Positions 42,782 to 52,467 of a stretch of 64,000 nt of DNA are shown piece by piece (positions within the stretch are counted from its first letter, which is position 1; every line of letters begins with the position of its first letter). A program made the position numbers and the translations under genes. Location: positions 930,001-994,000 of the forward strand of contig NZ_LR590477.1 of the NCBI RefSeq assembly GCF_901482445.1, read 5' to 3'. This DNA comes from Neisseria lactamica. Its GTDB lineage: Bacteria > Pseudomonadota > Gammaproteobacteria > Burkholderiales > Neisseriaceae. The notes under the pieces were generated by a model. The model had not been told where the DNA came from. It did no database searches and saw nothing but the letters and a program-made list of their open reading frames with translations.

Positions 42782-44416
42782 TCAGGCTTTTTTATTGTTC
42801 AACGCGGCTTTGACAAACGCGGTGAACAAGGGATGCCCTTTGCGCGGGTTGGAAGTGAATTCGGGATGGAACTGGCAGGCGAAGAACCAAGGGTGGTTCG
42901 GCAGCTCGATGGTTTCGACCAAGCGTTCGCGTCCGGCGGATACGCCGCCGATGACCAAGCCTGCTTTTTCCAACTGAGGAACATAGTTGTTGTTGACTTC
43001 GTAGCGGTGGCGGTGGCGTTCGCAGATGTGTTCGCTGCCGTAGATTTTGGCGGCGAGGCTGCCTGCTTTCAATTCGACTTCTTGCGCGCCCAAACGCATC
43101 GTGCCGCCCAAATCGGTGGATTCGTCGCGGGTTTCGACGCTGCCGTCGGCAGTTTGCCATTCGTCAATCAGGGCAACGACTGGCGCGGTGCATTTGAGGT
43201 CGAACTCAGTGGAATTCGCGCCTTTCAAGCCTGCCACGTCGCGGGCGTATTCGATCAGCGCAATCTGCATACCGAGGCAGATGCCCAAATATGGCACGTT
43301 GTTTTCACGGGCATAGCGCACGGCGGCGATTTTGCCTTCCACGCCGCGCAAACCGAAACCGCCGGGAACGAGGATGGCATCCATATCTTTGAGCATAGAA
43401 ACGTCGCCCTTGTTTTTCTCGATGTTTTCGCTGTCGACAAAGGTAATCTGCACGTCGGTTTCGGTGTGGATGCCCGCGTGTTTCAAGGCTTCAATCAATG
43501 ATTTGTAGGATTCGGTCAAATCGACGTATTTGCCGACCATCGCGATTTTGACGGTGTGTTTCGGATTTTTGACGGCGTGGACGATTTTTTTCCACGCGGT
43601 CAAATCCGCCTGTTGCACGTTAAGCTGCAACTGCTCGGTAATGATGTTGTCGATGCCTTGGTCGTGCAGCATTTCGGGGCATTCGTAGATGCTGTCCACA
43701 TCGTAGCTGCCGACAATCGCACGCTCTTCCACGTTGCAGAACAAGGCGATTTTGCGGCGTTCGTCCGCAGGCATTGTCCTGTCCATACGACAAATCAGGA
43801 TGTCGGGTTGCAAACCGATGCTCAACATTTCTTTAACGGTGTGCTGGGTCGGCTTGGTTTTGATTTCGCCTGCAGCGGCAATGTAGGGAACGTAGCTCAA
43901 GTGGGCGAACAGGGTGTTGTTCCGTCCCAACTGGCTTCGCATCTGGCGGATGGCTTCCAAAAACGGCAGCGATTCGATGTCGCCGACCGTGCCGCCGATT
44001 TCGACAATCGCCACATCGTAACCCGTCGCGCCTTCATGGATGCGTCGTTTGATTTCGTCGGTAATGTGCGGAATGACTTGAACCGTACCGCCGAGGTAGT
44101 CGCCCCGTCGTTCTTTGGCGATGACGTTTTCGTACACCTGTCCCGTGCTGAAGCTGTTGCGGCGGGTCATCGTGGAATCGATAAACCGTTCGTAGTGTCC
44201 CAAGTCGAGGTCGGTTTCCGCGCCGTCGTCGGTTACGAACACTTCGCCGTGTTGGAACGGGCTCATCGTGCCGGGATCGACGTTGATATAAGGATCGAGC
44301 TTGAGCATGGTAACGTTCAAGCCGCGCGATTCGAGGATGGCGGCAATAGAAGCGGCGGCGATACCTTTACCCAGTGAGGAGACAACGCCGCCGGTGACGA
44401 AAATGAATTTGGTCAT
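42782..44416 (-). CDS. pyrG: CTP synthase
   Basis: 544 residues. Converts UTP to CTP using glutamine. N-terminal amidoligase domain MTKFIFVTGGVVSSLGKGIAAASIA with LDPYINVDPGTMSPFQHGEVFVTDDGAETDLDLGHYERF; C-terminal class I glutaminase with VPGGFGLRGVEGK, LGICLGMQIALIEYAR (nucleophile Cys) and CQFHPEFTSNPRKGHPLF (His-Glu). Full length; single gene with its own terminator. Confidence 0.99.
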   Translation of the reverse strand: MTKFIFVTGGVVSSLGKGIAAASIAAILESRGLNVTMLKLDPYINVDPGTMSPFQHGEVFVTDDGAETDLDLGHYERFIDSTMTRRNSFSTGQVYENVIAKERRGDYLGGTVQVIPHITDEIKRRIHEGATGYDVAIVEIGGTVGDIESLPFLEAIRQMRSQLGRNNTLFAHLSYVPYIAAAGEIKTKPTQHTVKEMLSIGLQPDILICRMDRTMPADERRKIALFCNVEERAIVGSYDVDSIYECPEMLHDQGIDNIITEQLQLNVQQADLTAWKKIVHAVKNPKHTVKIAMVGKYVDLTESYKSLIEALKHAGIHTETDVQITFVDSENIEKNKGDVSMLKDMDAILVPGGFGLRGVEGKIAAVRYARENNVPYLGICLGMQIALIEYARDVAGLKGANSTEFDLKCTAPVVALIDEWQTADGSVETRDESTDLGGTMRLGAQEVELKAGSLAAKIYGSEHICERHRHRYEVNNNYVPQLEKAGLVIGGVSAGRERLVETIELPNHPWFFACQFHPEFTSNPRKGHPLFTAFVKAALNNKKA

Positions 44417-44527
44417 AATGAAATACCCGTATTGGAATGCGTGATTTTAACGTGAAGCGCGCGGTTCTGGCAAACGGACGGATGCCGTCTGAACGGTGGA
44501 CGGCTGTTTTCAGACGGCATCTTTTCT

Positions 44528-46198
44528 TTATTTCCCGGTACTTTGGCGCAACTCGCGGCGCAGGATTTTGCCGACGTTGGACTTGGGCAACTCGTCGCGG
44601 AATTCGATATTTTTCGGTACTTTATATGCGGTTAATTCGGTGCGGCAAAAGGCGATAAGTTCTTCTTTCGTCAATGACGGGTCTTTTCTGACGACGAATA
44701 CTTTTAAGGCTTCCCCGGTTTTTTCGTCGGGTACGCCGATACAGGCGATTTCCATCACTTTGCCGTGATGCGCGATGACTTCCTCGATTTCGTTCGGATA
44801 AACATTGAATCCGGAAACAACGACGAGGTCTTTCTTACGGTCGACCAGCTTCAACCGGCCTTTTTCGTCCATCACGGCAATATCACCGGTTTCCAAAAAG
44901 CCGCGCGCGTCTATGGCTTTGGCGGTTTCTTCGGGGCGGTTCCAGTAGCCTTGCATCACTTGAGGGCCTTTTACCCACAATTCGCCCGGCTGCCCGACGG
45001 GGACTTCTTTGCCGTCCGACCCGCGCAGTTCTACTTCGGTGGACGGGACGGGCAAACCGATGCTGCCGCTGTATGATTCGATGTTTAAGGGGTTGCAGCA
45101 CACGCCTGGGCTGGCTTCGGTCAAACCGTAGGCTTCGACGATGGGCGTGCCGGTGATTTTTTTCCATTTTTCGGCAACGGCTTTTTGGGTCGCCATACCG
45201 CCGCCCAAAGTCAGCCGCAATTCTGAAAAATCGACTTCGGCAAAATCGGGCCGGTTAACCATCGCGTTAAACAGCGTGTTTACGCCGATAAATACATTAA
45301 CCCGCTGTTTTTTCAGTTCGCCGATAAAGCCTTTCATATCGCGCGGGTTGGTAATCAGGATGATTTTTGAGCCGGCATTGGCAAAAATCATCAGATTCAC
45401 GGTTAAGGCAAAAATATGGTACAGCGGCAAGGCGGCGATAACGGTTTCTTTTCCCTCGCGCAACTGGTTTTTAATCCATTCTTTTGCCTGAAGCATATTG
45501 GCGCAGATGTTGCCGTGGCTCAGCACTGCGCCTTTGGCAACGCCCGTCGTGCCGCCCGTGTATTGCAACAGCGCGGTATCTTCGCGGTTTAATGCGACAG
45601 GTTGGAAAACGTGCTTCGCTCCCTCTTTCAATGCCGTCTGAAAGGAAACGGTTTCCCGAATGCGGTATTCGGGCACCATTTTCTTGATTTTTCGGATGAT
45701 GAAATTAATCAGCGAACCTTTAAGCAGTCCGAACATTTCGCCGACAGAGGCGACGATGACATGTTTGATCTGCGTGCGCGGCAGCACCAGCTCCAGCGTG
45801 TTGGCGAAATTTTCCAAAACGATGATGGCGGTCGCGCCGCTGTCTTTCAGCTGATGCTCCAGCTCGCGCGGCGTATAGAGCGGATTGGTGTTCACCGCCA
45901 CCAAACCTGCCTGCAAAATGCCGAAAAGGGCTATCGGGTATTGCAATACGTTCGGCATCATAATGGCAACACGTTCGCCGCGCGGCAGCTTGAGGACGTT
46001 TTGCAGATAAGAGGCGAAATCAGTCGCCAGTTTGCCGGTTTCGGCATAAGTCAGCGTTTTGCCCATATTTTGAAAAGCGGGCAGCCTGGCAAATTTTTCC
46101 ACGCTTTGGCGGAATACATCGCTGATGGAATTGTATTGCGTGATATCGATTTCGGCACTGACGTCCTTCTCGTAGCTGTCTAACCAGATTTTTTCCAT
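44528..46198 (-). CDS. fadD: Long-chain fatty acid--CoA ligase
   Basis: 556 residues. Activates fatty acids to acyl-CoA through an adenylate. AMP-binding motif LLQYTGGTTGVAKGAVLSHGN near 210-230, VEAYGLTEASPGVC near 345, ETGDIAVMDEKGRLKLVDRKKDLVVVSGFNVYPNEIE near 440, and the catalytic Lys in KSNVGKILRRELR at the end. Start at MEKIWLDSY; the longer frame runs through an uptake-sequence hairpin into the mnmA end. Separate transcription unit. Confidence 0.95.
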   Translation of the reverse strand: MEKIWLDSYEKDVSAEIDITQYNSISDVFRQSVEKFARLPAFQNMGKTLTYAETGKLATDFASYLQNVLKLPRGERVAIMMPNVLQYPIALFGILQAGLVAVNTNPLYTPRELEHQLKDSGATAIIVLENFANTLELVLPRTQIKHVIVASVGEMFGLLKGSLINFIIRKIKKMVPEYRIRETVSFQTALKEGAKHVFQPVALNREDTALLQYTGGTTGVAKGAVLSHGNICANMLQAKEWIKNQLREGKETVIAALPLYHIFALTVNLMIFANAGSKIILITNPRDMKGFIGELKKQRVNVFIGVNTLFNAMVNRPDFAEVDFSELRLTLGGGMATQKAVAEKWKKITGTPIVEAYGLTEASPGVCCNPLNIESYSGSIGLPVPSTEVELRGSDGKEVPVGQPGELWVKGPQVMQGYWNRPEETAKAIDARGFLETGDIAVMDEKGRLKLVDRKKDLVVVSGFNVYPNEIEEVIAHHGKVMEIACIGVPDEKTGEALKVFVVRKDPSLTKEELIAFCRTELTAYKVPKNIEFRDELPKSNVGKILRRELRQSTGK

Positions 46199-46234
46199 AA
46201 TTTTCGGTCTTTTAGAGTGAAATGAAGCAGAACT

Positions 46235-46264
46235 ATGCCGTCTGAAAACCGTTTCAGACGGCAT
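46235..46264 (-). terminator. mnmA uptake-sequence terminator
   Basis: ATGCCGTCTGAA, AACCG T, TTCAGACGGCAT inverted pair immediately past the mnmA stop. Confidence 0.88.
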
Positions 46265-46269
46265 TACCT

Positions 46270-47373
46270 TTATCGTGTGATGATGACGGGTTTGTCGGTC
46301 GTTTGGATGATACCGCCGCCCAAGCAGATGTCGCCGTCGTACAGCACGGCAGACTGGCCCGGCGTAACCGCCCATTGCGGTTCGTCAAACACCAGCTCTG
46401 CGGTTTCATCATCCAAATAGCGCAATTCGCAAGGCGCGTCCGCCATACGGTAACGCGTTTTGCAGGTGTAGTGCCCTGCTTTCGGACATTCGGGCAGCGT
46501 GAAACTCAAATCGTTCATCACAAGGCTGCGGGTATAGAGCAGCGGATGGTCGTGTCCTTGCACGACAATCAGTTCGTTTTTCGTCAAATCTTTAGCCGCA
46601 ACAAACCACGGTTCGCCCGCGCCGCCGATGCCCAAACCTTTGCGCTGTCCGAGCGTGTAGAACATCAGCCCGACGTGTTCTCCGACGGTTTTCCCTTCGG
46701 GCGTAACCATTTTGCCGTTGTCGGTCGGCAGGTATTTCTGCAGGAACTCGCGGAACGGACGCTCACCGATGAAACAGATGCCCGTGCTGTCTTTTTTGGC
46801 GGCGGTCGGCAGTTTGAACTCGGCGGCAAGGCGGCGGACTTCGGGTTTTTCCAAACCGCCCAACGGGAAAATCGCGCGTTCAAGTTGGAAAGGCTTGAGG
46901 CGGTAGAGGAAATAGCTTTGGTCTTTGTTTCGATCCAAACCTTTGAGCAGGTAATGCACGCCGTTGCAGACTTCTTTGCGCGCATAGTGACCGGTGGCGA
47001 TGGTATCCGCGCCCTGCCCTACGGCGTAGTCCAAAAAGCATTTGAATTTGATTTCGGCATTGCACAACACATCGGGATTCGGCGTGCGCCCCGCACTGTA
47101 TTCCTGAAGAAAATAAGCAAAGACTTTGTCTTTATATTGCGCGGCGAAATTAACGATGTCGATATCGATGCCGACAATATCGGCAACGGCGATGGCATCG
47201 AACGAATCCTGTTTAATGCTGCAATATTCGTCGTTGTCGTCGTCCTCCCAGTTCTGCATAAACACACCGCGCACTTGATAACCCTGCTGCTTGAGCAGGG
47301 CGGCGGTTACGGAAGAATCGACACCGCCGGAGAGCCCGACGATGATATTGGAGGGGTCTGATGTCGTATTCAT
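46270..47373 (-). CDS. mnmA: tRNA 2-thiouridylase MnmA
   Basis: 367 residues. Thiolates uridine 34 of Lys, Glu and Gln tRNAs. PP-loop IIVGLSGGVDSSVTAALLKQQG near 10-31, FMQNWEDDD, CNAEIKF with the first catalytic Cys (PNPDVLCNAE), ATGHYAR, and STGICFIGER with the second Cys. C-terminal barrel present. Start at MNTTSDPSN. Confidence 0.97.
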   Translation of the reverse strand: MNTTSDPSNIIVGLSGGVDSSVTAALLKQQGYQVRGVFMQNWEDDDNDEYCSIKQDSFDAIAVADIVGIDIDIVNFAAQYKDKVFAYFLQEYSAGRTPNPDVLCNAEIKFKCFLDYAVGQGADTIATGHYARKEVCNGVHYLLKGLDRNKDQSYFLYRLKPFQLERAIFPLGGLEKPEVRRLAAEFKLPTAAKKDSTGICFIGERPFREFLQKYLPTDNGKMVTPEGKTVGEHVGLMFYTLGQRKGLGIGGAGEPWFVAAKDLTKNELIVVQGHDHPLLYTRSLVMNDLSFTLPECPKAGHYTCKTRYRMADAPCELRYLDDETAELVFDEPQWAVTPGQSAVLYDGDICLGGGIIQTTDKPVIITR

Positions 47374-47442
47374 ACGCAGGATGGCTTGGAAACGGCGGTT
47401 TTTAAAGGCAGATTTTAACACATTTTAAAGGCGGGCATAAAA

Positions 47443-47478
47443 ATGCCGTCTGAAAGCCCGAGCTTTTTCAGACGGCAT
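47443..47478 (-). terminator. Uptake-sequence terminator of the copper chaperone gene
   Basis: ATGCCGTCTGAAAG and CTTTTTCAGACGGCAT inverted pair with A/T flanks 19 bp past the stop. Confidence 0.88.
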
Positions 47479-47497
47479 TTCAAATATTTTCAGCAGA

Positions 47498-47971
47498 TTA
47501 GTGCTGATGCGCTTCGCCGTGGTGATGACCGTGGTCCATTGCCGGCATCGGCGCGGTTTTGACTTCCAGTTGGACGGTTTGCGCTTTGGCGTTTTTAAAT
47601 TTCAGGGTAACGGGAATCTTGTCGCCCTCTTTTAATTGTTTTTTCAAACCCATAAACATCACGTGATAGCTGCCGGGTTTGAGTTCGGTAACGGATTTCG
47701 CCTCCAAAGGCACGCCGCCTTCGACTTCGCGCATCCGCATCACACCGTTATCATTGATATGGGTATGCACTTCGATGCGGTCGGCAACAGGGCTGCTTCC
47801 GCCGAGCAAAAAGTCTTGTTTGGCTTCGTCGTTGTGGATTTTCATGAACGCACCGCCCATTTTCATACCTTCGACGGTGGTGCGCGCCCAGCCGTCCTCG
47901 ATGTGGACTCCGGCGGCGGAAACCGCGCCTGCCAAACCTGCCATCATCACGGCTGCCAATAGTTTTTTCAT
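47498..47971 (-). CDS. Periplasmic PCuAC-type copper chaperone
   Basis: 157 residues. Signal peptide MKKLLAAVMMAGLAGAVSA. Copper ligands follow the PCuAC pattern: EVHTHINDNGVMRMREV (His and Met) and later GSYHVMFMGL (His, Met). The C-terminal tail MDHGHHHGEAHQH is an extra His-rich metal site. Such proteins deliver copper to cytochrome oxidase; the gonococcal relative AccA feeds the nitrite reductase AniA. Function here is inferred from family and genus. Monocistronic. Confidence 0.92.
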   Translation of the reverse strand: MKKLLAAVMMAGLAGAVSAAGVHIEDGWARTTVEGMKMGGAFMKIHNDEAKQDFLLGGSSPVADRIEVHTHINDNGVMRMREVEGGVPLEAKSVTELKPGSYHVMFMGLKKQLKEGDKIPVTLKFKNAKAQTVQLEVKTAPMPAMDHGHHHGEAHQH

Positions 47972-48107
47972 CTTTCTACTCCTTAAATGTCAAACGAGGA
48001 TGCGCTCATCTTACAAACAAATACCGTTCGGAAATTTGATATAGATTAAGCGAATAATAAATACTACATACTAATCCTAAAGGGTTACAAATCCTGCTGC
48101 AAGCGTT

Positions 48108-48491
48108 TTACCCGAACAGGGCGGACAGCCAAACCGCCGCCAACATCAGCATCGCGAACAATTGTGCGGCAGAACCTGCGTCTTTGGCGCGTTTGGCCAG
48201 CTCGTGTTTTTCGGTCGAAGTATGATCGACGGCGGCTTCGACGGCGGTGTTGAACAGTTCGACAATGACCGACACAAAAGACGCGATAATCAACGGCAGG
48301 CGGACGGCGGTTTCGGAAACCCAAAAAAATGCCGCGCACACCAGCAGCGCGTTCAGCCACAAAACCTGACGGAATGCCGCTTCGTAACGGTAGGCAGCGG
48401 CGATGCCGTCTATCGAATAGCCGAATGCGTTAATAACGCGCCTGATGCCGCCTTTTCCTTTTTTTTCTGCCGCGTAGGAGGAAGGTTCCAT
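48108..48491 (-). CDS. dgkA: Diacylglycerol kinase
   Basis: 127 residues, three membrane helices. Phosphorylates diacylglycerol made as by-product of membrane-derived and phosphoethanolamine transfers. Signature VIVELFNTAVEAAVDHTSTEKHELAKRAKDAGSAA near 65-100 contains the conserved Glu and Asp-Ala-Gly-Ser-Ala. Short N-terminal basic extension. Functionally it fits a genus with many phosphoethanolamine transferases. Confidence 0.95.
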   Translation of the reverse strand: MEPSSYAAEKKGKGGIRRVINAFGYSIDGIAAAYRYEAAFRQVLWLNALLVCAAFFWVSETAVRLPLIIASFVSVIVELFNTAVEAAVDHTSTEKHELAKRAKDAGSAAQLFAMLMLAAVWLSALFG

Positions 48492-48516
48492 CGGTATCCT
48501 TTCAAAATGTTCTCAA

Positions 48517-48671
48517 TATAGTGGATTAACAAAAACCAGTACGGCGTTGCCTCGCCTTAGCTCAAAGAGAACGATTCTCTAAGGTGCTCAAGCACCAAGT
48601 GAATCGGTTCCGTACTATTTGTACTGTCTGCGGCTTCGTCGCCTTGTCCTGATTTTTGTTAATCCACTATA
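48517..48671. mobile_element. Correia repeat enclosed element, copy 1
   Basis: 155 bp bounded by TATAGTGGATTAAC and GTTAATCCACTATA, with the typical internal ACGGCGTTGCC and GGTTCCGTACTATTTG segments. It differs from the reverse complement of 54338-54492 at only two positions by hand alignment. Correia elements can carry promoters and IHF sites and can be cut in mRNA by RNase III. Confidence 0.95.
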
Positions 48672-48802
48672 TATACCGTCTGAAAACGGGGCGGAGGGGT
48701 GTCCGTACGGTATTAAGCGCATCCCTGCCGGCTGAGAGAAAACCCTGCCTGCCCGATCAAACCAGGCGGTTGTGAAGCAAAAGCCTTTCAGACGGCATCG
48801 GT

Positions 48803-49759
48803 TTAACGTACCGACCACGCGGCAACGGCATCGGCAAACATTGCCGCCACATCGAAACCTTTTTGTTTCATAATTTCTTGGAATCCGGTCGGGCTGGTTA
48901 CGTTGACTTCGGTCAGGTTGCTGCCGATAACGTCCAAACCGGCCAGCAGGATGCCGCGCCGTTTGAGTTCGGGGGCGAGCGTTTCGGCAATTTCGCGGTC
49001 GCGTCCGCCCAATTCCTGCGCCACGCCGCGCCCGCCTGCCGCAAGGTTGCCGCGTGTTTCGCCGTTTTGCGGAATACGCGCCAAAGCATAAGGGACGACT
49101 TCGCCGCCGATAATCAGGATGCGTTTGTCACCGTGGACGATTTCGGGAATGTAGCGTTGCGCCATAATGGTGCGGGAATCAAGCCGCATCAGGGTTTCGA
49201 GGATGCTGCCGATGTTGGGGGCTTTTTCGGTCAGGCGGAAAATGCCCATACCGCCCATACCGTCCAGCGGTTTGACGATGATGTCGCCGTGTTCTTTCAA
49301 AAATGCGCGGACATCGGCGGAACGGGTCGTTACCAGCGTGGGCGCGGTAAAGCGGCTGAAATTCAAAATCGCCAGTTTTTCGTTGAAGTCGCGCATCGCC
49401 TGTCCGCTGTTAAAAACCTTCGCGCCCTGCTGTTCCGCCAGCGTCAGTAATTGGGTGGCGTAGAGGTATTGCATATCGAACGGCGGATCGGTACGCATAA
49501 TCACGGCATCAAATGCTTTCAATGCCGTCTGAACTTTCTCTGCGGATTTGAACCATGCATGATCATCATCGGCTTTTGCACCCAAAAACTCAAATGCCGC
49601 TGCCTGTGCCGTTACCAGGCCGCCGTTTACAGACAATTCCCCGCTCAAGGTATGAAAAAGCTGCCAACCGCGTTTTGCCATTTCGCGCATCATCGCGTAG
49701 GTGGTGTCTTTGTAGGTTTTGAAACTTGCCATCGGGTCGGCGATAAAGAGGACTTTCAT
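48803..49759 (-). CDS. gshB: Glutathione synthetase
   Basis: 318 residues. Joins gamma-glutamylcysteine to glycine with ATP. N-terminal MKVLFIADPMASFKTYKDTTYAMM, MRTDPPFDMQYLYATQLL near 90, ATP-grasp block DIIVKPLDGMGGMGIFRL near 160 and NLAAGGRGVAQEL near 237. The second of two adjacent ATG codons is preferred for spacing from AAGGAAA. Glutathione is abundant in Neisseria; gshA is elsewhere. Confidence 0.97.
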   Translation of the reverse strand: MKVLFIADPMASFKTYKDTTYAMMREMAKRGWQLFHTLSGELSVNGGLVTAQAAAFEFLGAKADDDHAWFKSAEKVQTALKAFDAVIMRTDPPFDMQYLYATQLLTLAEQQGAKVFNSGQAMRDFNEKLAILNFSRFTAPTLVTTRSADVRAFLKEHGDIIVKPLDGMGGMGIFRLTEKAPNIGSILETLMRLDSRTIMAQRYIPEIVHGDKRILIIGGEVVPYALARIPQNGETRGNLAAGGRGVAQELGGRDREIAETLAPELKRRGILLAGLDVIGSNLTEVNVTSPTGFQEIMKQKGFDVAAMFADAVAAWSVR

Positions 49760-49851
49760 CATATTTCCTTTCCGGTGTGCCGAATGTGCCGCATTTCGCG
49801 GGCAAAGGGGAAATGCCGTCCGAACAATATTCAGACGGCAAGGATGGAGTT

Positions 49852-51540
49852 TTACTTAGGCTGCCAAGAGTCTTTCAACGTGACCGTGCGGTTAAACACC
49901 GGCGTGTCTTTGCCGTGGTCTTTGCGGTCGGTTACGAAGTAGCCGATACGCTCGAACTGCCAACGGCTTTCTGCCGGCAAATCTTTGGCGGCAGGTTCGG
50001 CGTAGGCGGTGATTTCCTTGACGGATTCCGGATTGAGGAAATCGGTGAACGGCAGGTATTCGCCGTCTTCTCCGCGCACGGCATCGGGACGCTCGACGGT
50101 AAAGAGGCGGTCGTACAGGCGGACTTTGATTTCGGCGGCGTGTTCGGCAGACACCCAATGAATCACGCCTTTGACTTTTCTGCCTTCGGGATTTTTGCCC
50201 AAGGTATCGTGGTCGATGCTGCATTTGAGTTCGACCACATTGCCTGCCTCGTCTTTGACGACTTCATCGCACTTGATGACATAGCCGTGGCGCAAACGCA
50301 CTTCGCCGCCGGGAATCAGGCGTTTGAAGCCTTTGGGCGGGTTTTCGGCAAAGTCGTCGGCTTCGATGTAGATGGTTTGGGAAACAGGTACTTCGCGATC
50401 GCCCATTTCCTCGTGGTTCGGATGGAACGCGGCACGGCGGCTTTGGGTTTTGCCGGCTTCAAAGTTGGTCAGGGTGACTTTGAGCGGGTTCAAAACCGCC
50501 ATCAGGCGTGGCGCGGAGTTTTCCAGCTCTTCGCGAATCGCGCCTTCCAACACGCTCATGTCGACGATGTTTTCAGATTTGGAAATACCGGCGCGTTTGG
50601 CAAACAGGCGCAAACCTTCGGGCGTGTATCCGCGGCGGCGCATACCGGAAATGGTCGGCATACGCGGATCGTCCCAGCCGGAAACGTGTTTTTCCACAAC
50701 CAACTGATTCAATTTCCGTTTGGAGGTAATGGTGTACAAAAGCTCCAAGCGTGAAAACTCGTATTGGCGCGGACGGGTGGCGTGCGGCGCGGGGATGTTG
50801 TCCAACACCCAGTCGTAAAGCGGACGGTGCGCTTCAAATTCGAGCGTACACAAGGAATGCGTGATGCCTTCGATGGCATCGGAAATGCAATGCGTGTAGT
50901 CGTACATCGGGTAGATGCACCATTTGTCGCCGGTGTTGTGGTGATGGGCGCGGCGGATGCGGTAGATGACGGGGTCGCGCATATTGATGTTGCCTGATGC
51001 CATGTCGATTTTCAGGCGCAGGGTTTTGCTGCCGTCGGGGAATTCTCCGTTTTTCATGCGCGTGAACAGGTCGAGGTTTTCTTCGATACTGCGGTCGCGA
51101 TAAGGGCTGTTTTTGCCCGCTTCGGTCAGCGTGCCGCGGTATTCGCGCATTTCTTCGGGTGTCAAATCATCGACATACGCTTTGCCGTCTTGGATTAAAC
51201 CGACGGCGTAGTCGTAAAGCCGGTCGAAATAATTGGAAGCGAAACGCGGTTCGCCCGCCCAATGGAAACCGAGCCACTCGACATCTTCTTTGATGGCGTT
51301 GACGTATTCGTCGTTTTCTTTTTCAGGATTGGTATCGTCAAAACGCAGATTGCACAAGCCGTCGTAAATATACGCCAAACCAAAGTTCAGGCAGATGGAT
51401 TTGGCGTGTCCGATGTGCAGGTAGCCGTTGGGTTCGGGCGGGAAACGGGTTTGGACGGCTGTATGTTTGCCGCTTTCGAGGTCTTCTTCGATGATGGTGC
51501 GGATAAAGTGGTTGTCCGCGAATTGGTCTTTATTGAGCAT
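49852..51540 (-). CDS. glnS: Glutaminyl-tRNA synthetase
   Basis: 562 residues, class I. PPEPNGYLHIGHAKS (HIGH motif) near 33-47, MYDYTHCISDAIEGITHSLCTLEF near 205-228, MSVLEGAIREEL and the degenerate KMSKS as TSKRKLNQL near 258-266. C-terminal anticodon-binding barrels present. Start at MLNKDQFADNHF. Few bacteria outside gamma- and beta-proteobacteria have GlnRS, which fits the lineage. Confidence 0.97.
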   Translation of the reverse strand: MLNKDQFADNHFIRTIIEEDLESGKHTAVQTRFPPEPNGYLHIGHAKSICLNFGLAYIYDGLCNLRFDDTNPEKENDEYVNAIKEDVEWLGFHWAGEPRFASNYFDRLYDYAVGLIQDGKAYVDDLTPEEMREYRGTLTEAGKNSPYRDRSIEENLDLFTRMKNGEFPDGSKTLRLKIDMASGNINMRDPVIYRIRRAHHHNTGDKWCIYPMYDYTHCISDAIEGITHSLCTLEFEAHRPLYDWVLDNIPAPHATRPRQYEFSRLELLYTITSKRKLNQLVVEKHVSGWDDPRMPTISGMRRRGYTPEGLRLFAKRAGISKSENIVDMSVLEGAIREELENSAPRLMAVLNPLKVTLTNFEAGKTQSRRAAFHPNHEEMGDREVPVSQTIYIEADDFAENPPKGFKRLIPGGEVRLRHGYVIKCDEVVKDEAGNVVELKCSIDHDTLGKNPEGRKVKGVIHWVSAEHAAEIKVRLYDRLFTVERPDAVRGEDGEYLPFTDFLNPESVKEITAYAEPAAKDLPAESRWQFERIGYFVTDRKDHGKDTPVFNRTVTLKDSWQPK

Positions 51541-51561
51541 AGTTTTCTTTGAACGGATGGC

Positions 51562-51599
51562 TTCAGACGGCATTGGAATGATTCCGTATGCCGTCTGAA
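51562..51599. terminator. Uptake-sequence hairpin between glnS and the DeoR gene
   Basis: TTCAGACGGCAT and ATGCCGTCTGAA 14 bp apart, downstream of the DeoR-type regulator. Confidence 0.8.
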
Positions 51600-51651
51600 G
51601 CGGTTTGGGAATGTGTTTATTGTACCCGACTTGCGCGCTTTGACATAGCGT

Positions 51652-52425
51652 TCAGACGGCATCGGCAATCAGGCATTCCACCCCCGCCTCTTTCAGCATC
51701 TTCTGCATCGCGGTATCGGGCAGCCGGTCGGTAAATACTTTGTCAAATGCCGTAATGTCGCCGAGCCTGACCAGCGCGTTGCTGCGGAATTTGCTGTGAT
51801 CCACGCCGAGGAAGCGGACGCGCGCGTTGGCTATCATCGCCTGCATGACGCTGACTTCCTTGTAATCGTAATCCAAAAGCGAACCGTCGCTCTCCACGCC
51901 GTGCGTACTCATCACTGCATAATCGACTTTGAACTGGTTGATAAAATCGACGGTTGCCACGCCGGTAATGCCGCCGTCCAAAGGGCGGACGACTCCGGAA
52001 GTGATGATGACCGTGTAATCCGTCCGCGCCGAAACGATGGAGGCGACGTGGATATTGTTGGTAATCACCCTCAGGCTGCCGCGCCGCCTCACCAGCTCCG
52101 ATGCCACGGCTTCCATCGTCGTGCCGATACTGACAAACAGCGATGACTCGTCGGGAATATGTTCCGCAATCAGCCGGGCAATGGCGTTTTTTTCGTTTTG
52201 ACATTGAATTTGGCGGCTGGCAGGCAGCCCCTCCGGCAAGTTTCCGCCCGAGGACGCGCCGCCGTGATGGCGTTTCAGGCTGCCGGCATCCTCCAACTCG
52301 CGGATGTCGCGGCGTATCGTCTGCGGGGTAACGTCCAATGCGGCGGCAAGCTCGTCCACCGACATAAACTGATGCCGGCGGACAAGGCTTAAAATCTCTC
52401 CGTGCCTTTGGATTTTCGGTTTCAT
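51652..52425 (-). CDS. DeoR family transcriptional regulator (GlpR-like)
   Basis: 257 residues. N-terminal winged helix RHGEILSLVRRHQFMSVDELAAALDVTPQTIRRDIRELEDAGSLKRHHGGA, then a sugar-phosphate isomerase-like sensing domain with SLFVSIGTTMEAVA, VITNNIHVA and SGVVRPLDGGITG. Close to GlpR-type repressors of glycerol or sugar phosphate genes, but no such target genes adjoin. It follows lysO-like gene with a 42-bp gap on the same strand. Confidence 0.93.
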   Translation of the reverse strand: MKPKIQRHGEILSLVRRHQFMSVDELAAALDVTPQTIRRDIRELEDAGSLKRHHGGASSGGNLPEGLPASRQIQCQNEKNAIARLIAEHIPDESSLFVSIGTTMEAVASELVRRRGSLRVITNNIHVASIVSARTDYTVIITSGVVRPLDGGITGVATVDFINQFKVDYAVMSTHGVESDGSLLDYDYKEVSVMQAMIANARVRFLGVDHSKFRSNALVRLGDITAFDKVFTDRLPDTAMQKMLKEAGVECLIADAV

Positions 52426-52467
52426 CGTTTTCTGCCTCCTTGCATCGGGATGCCGATTTTACCGCGT

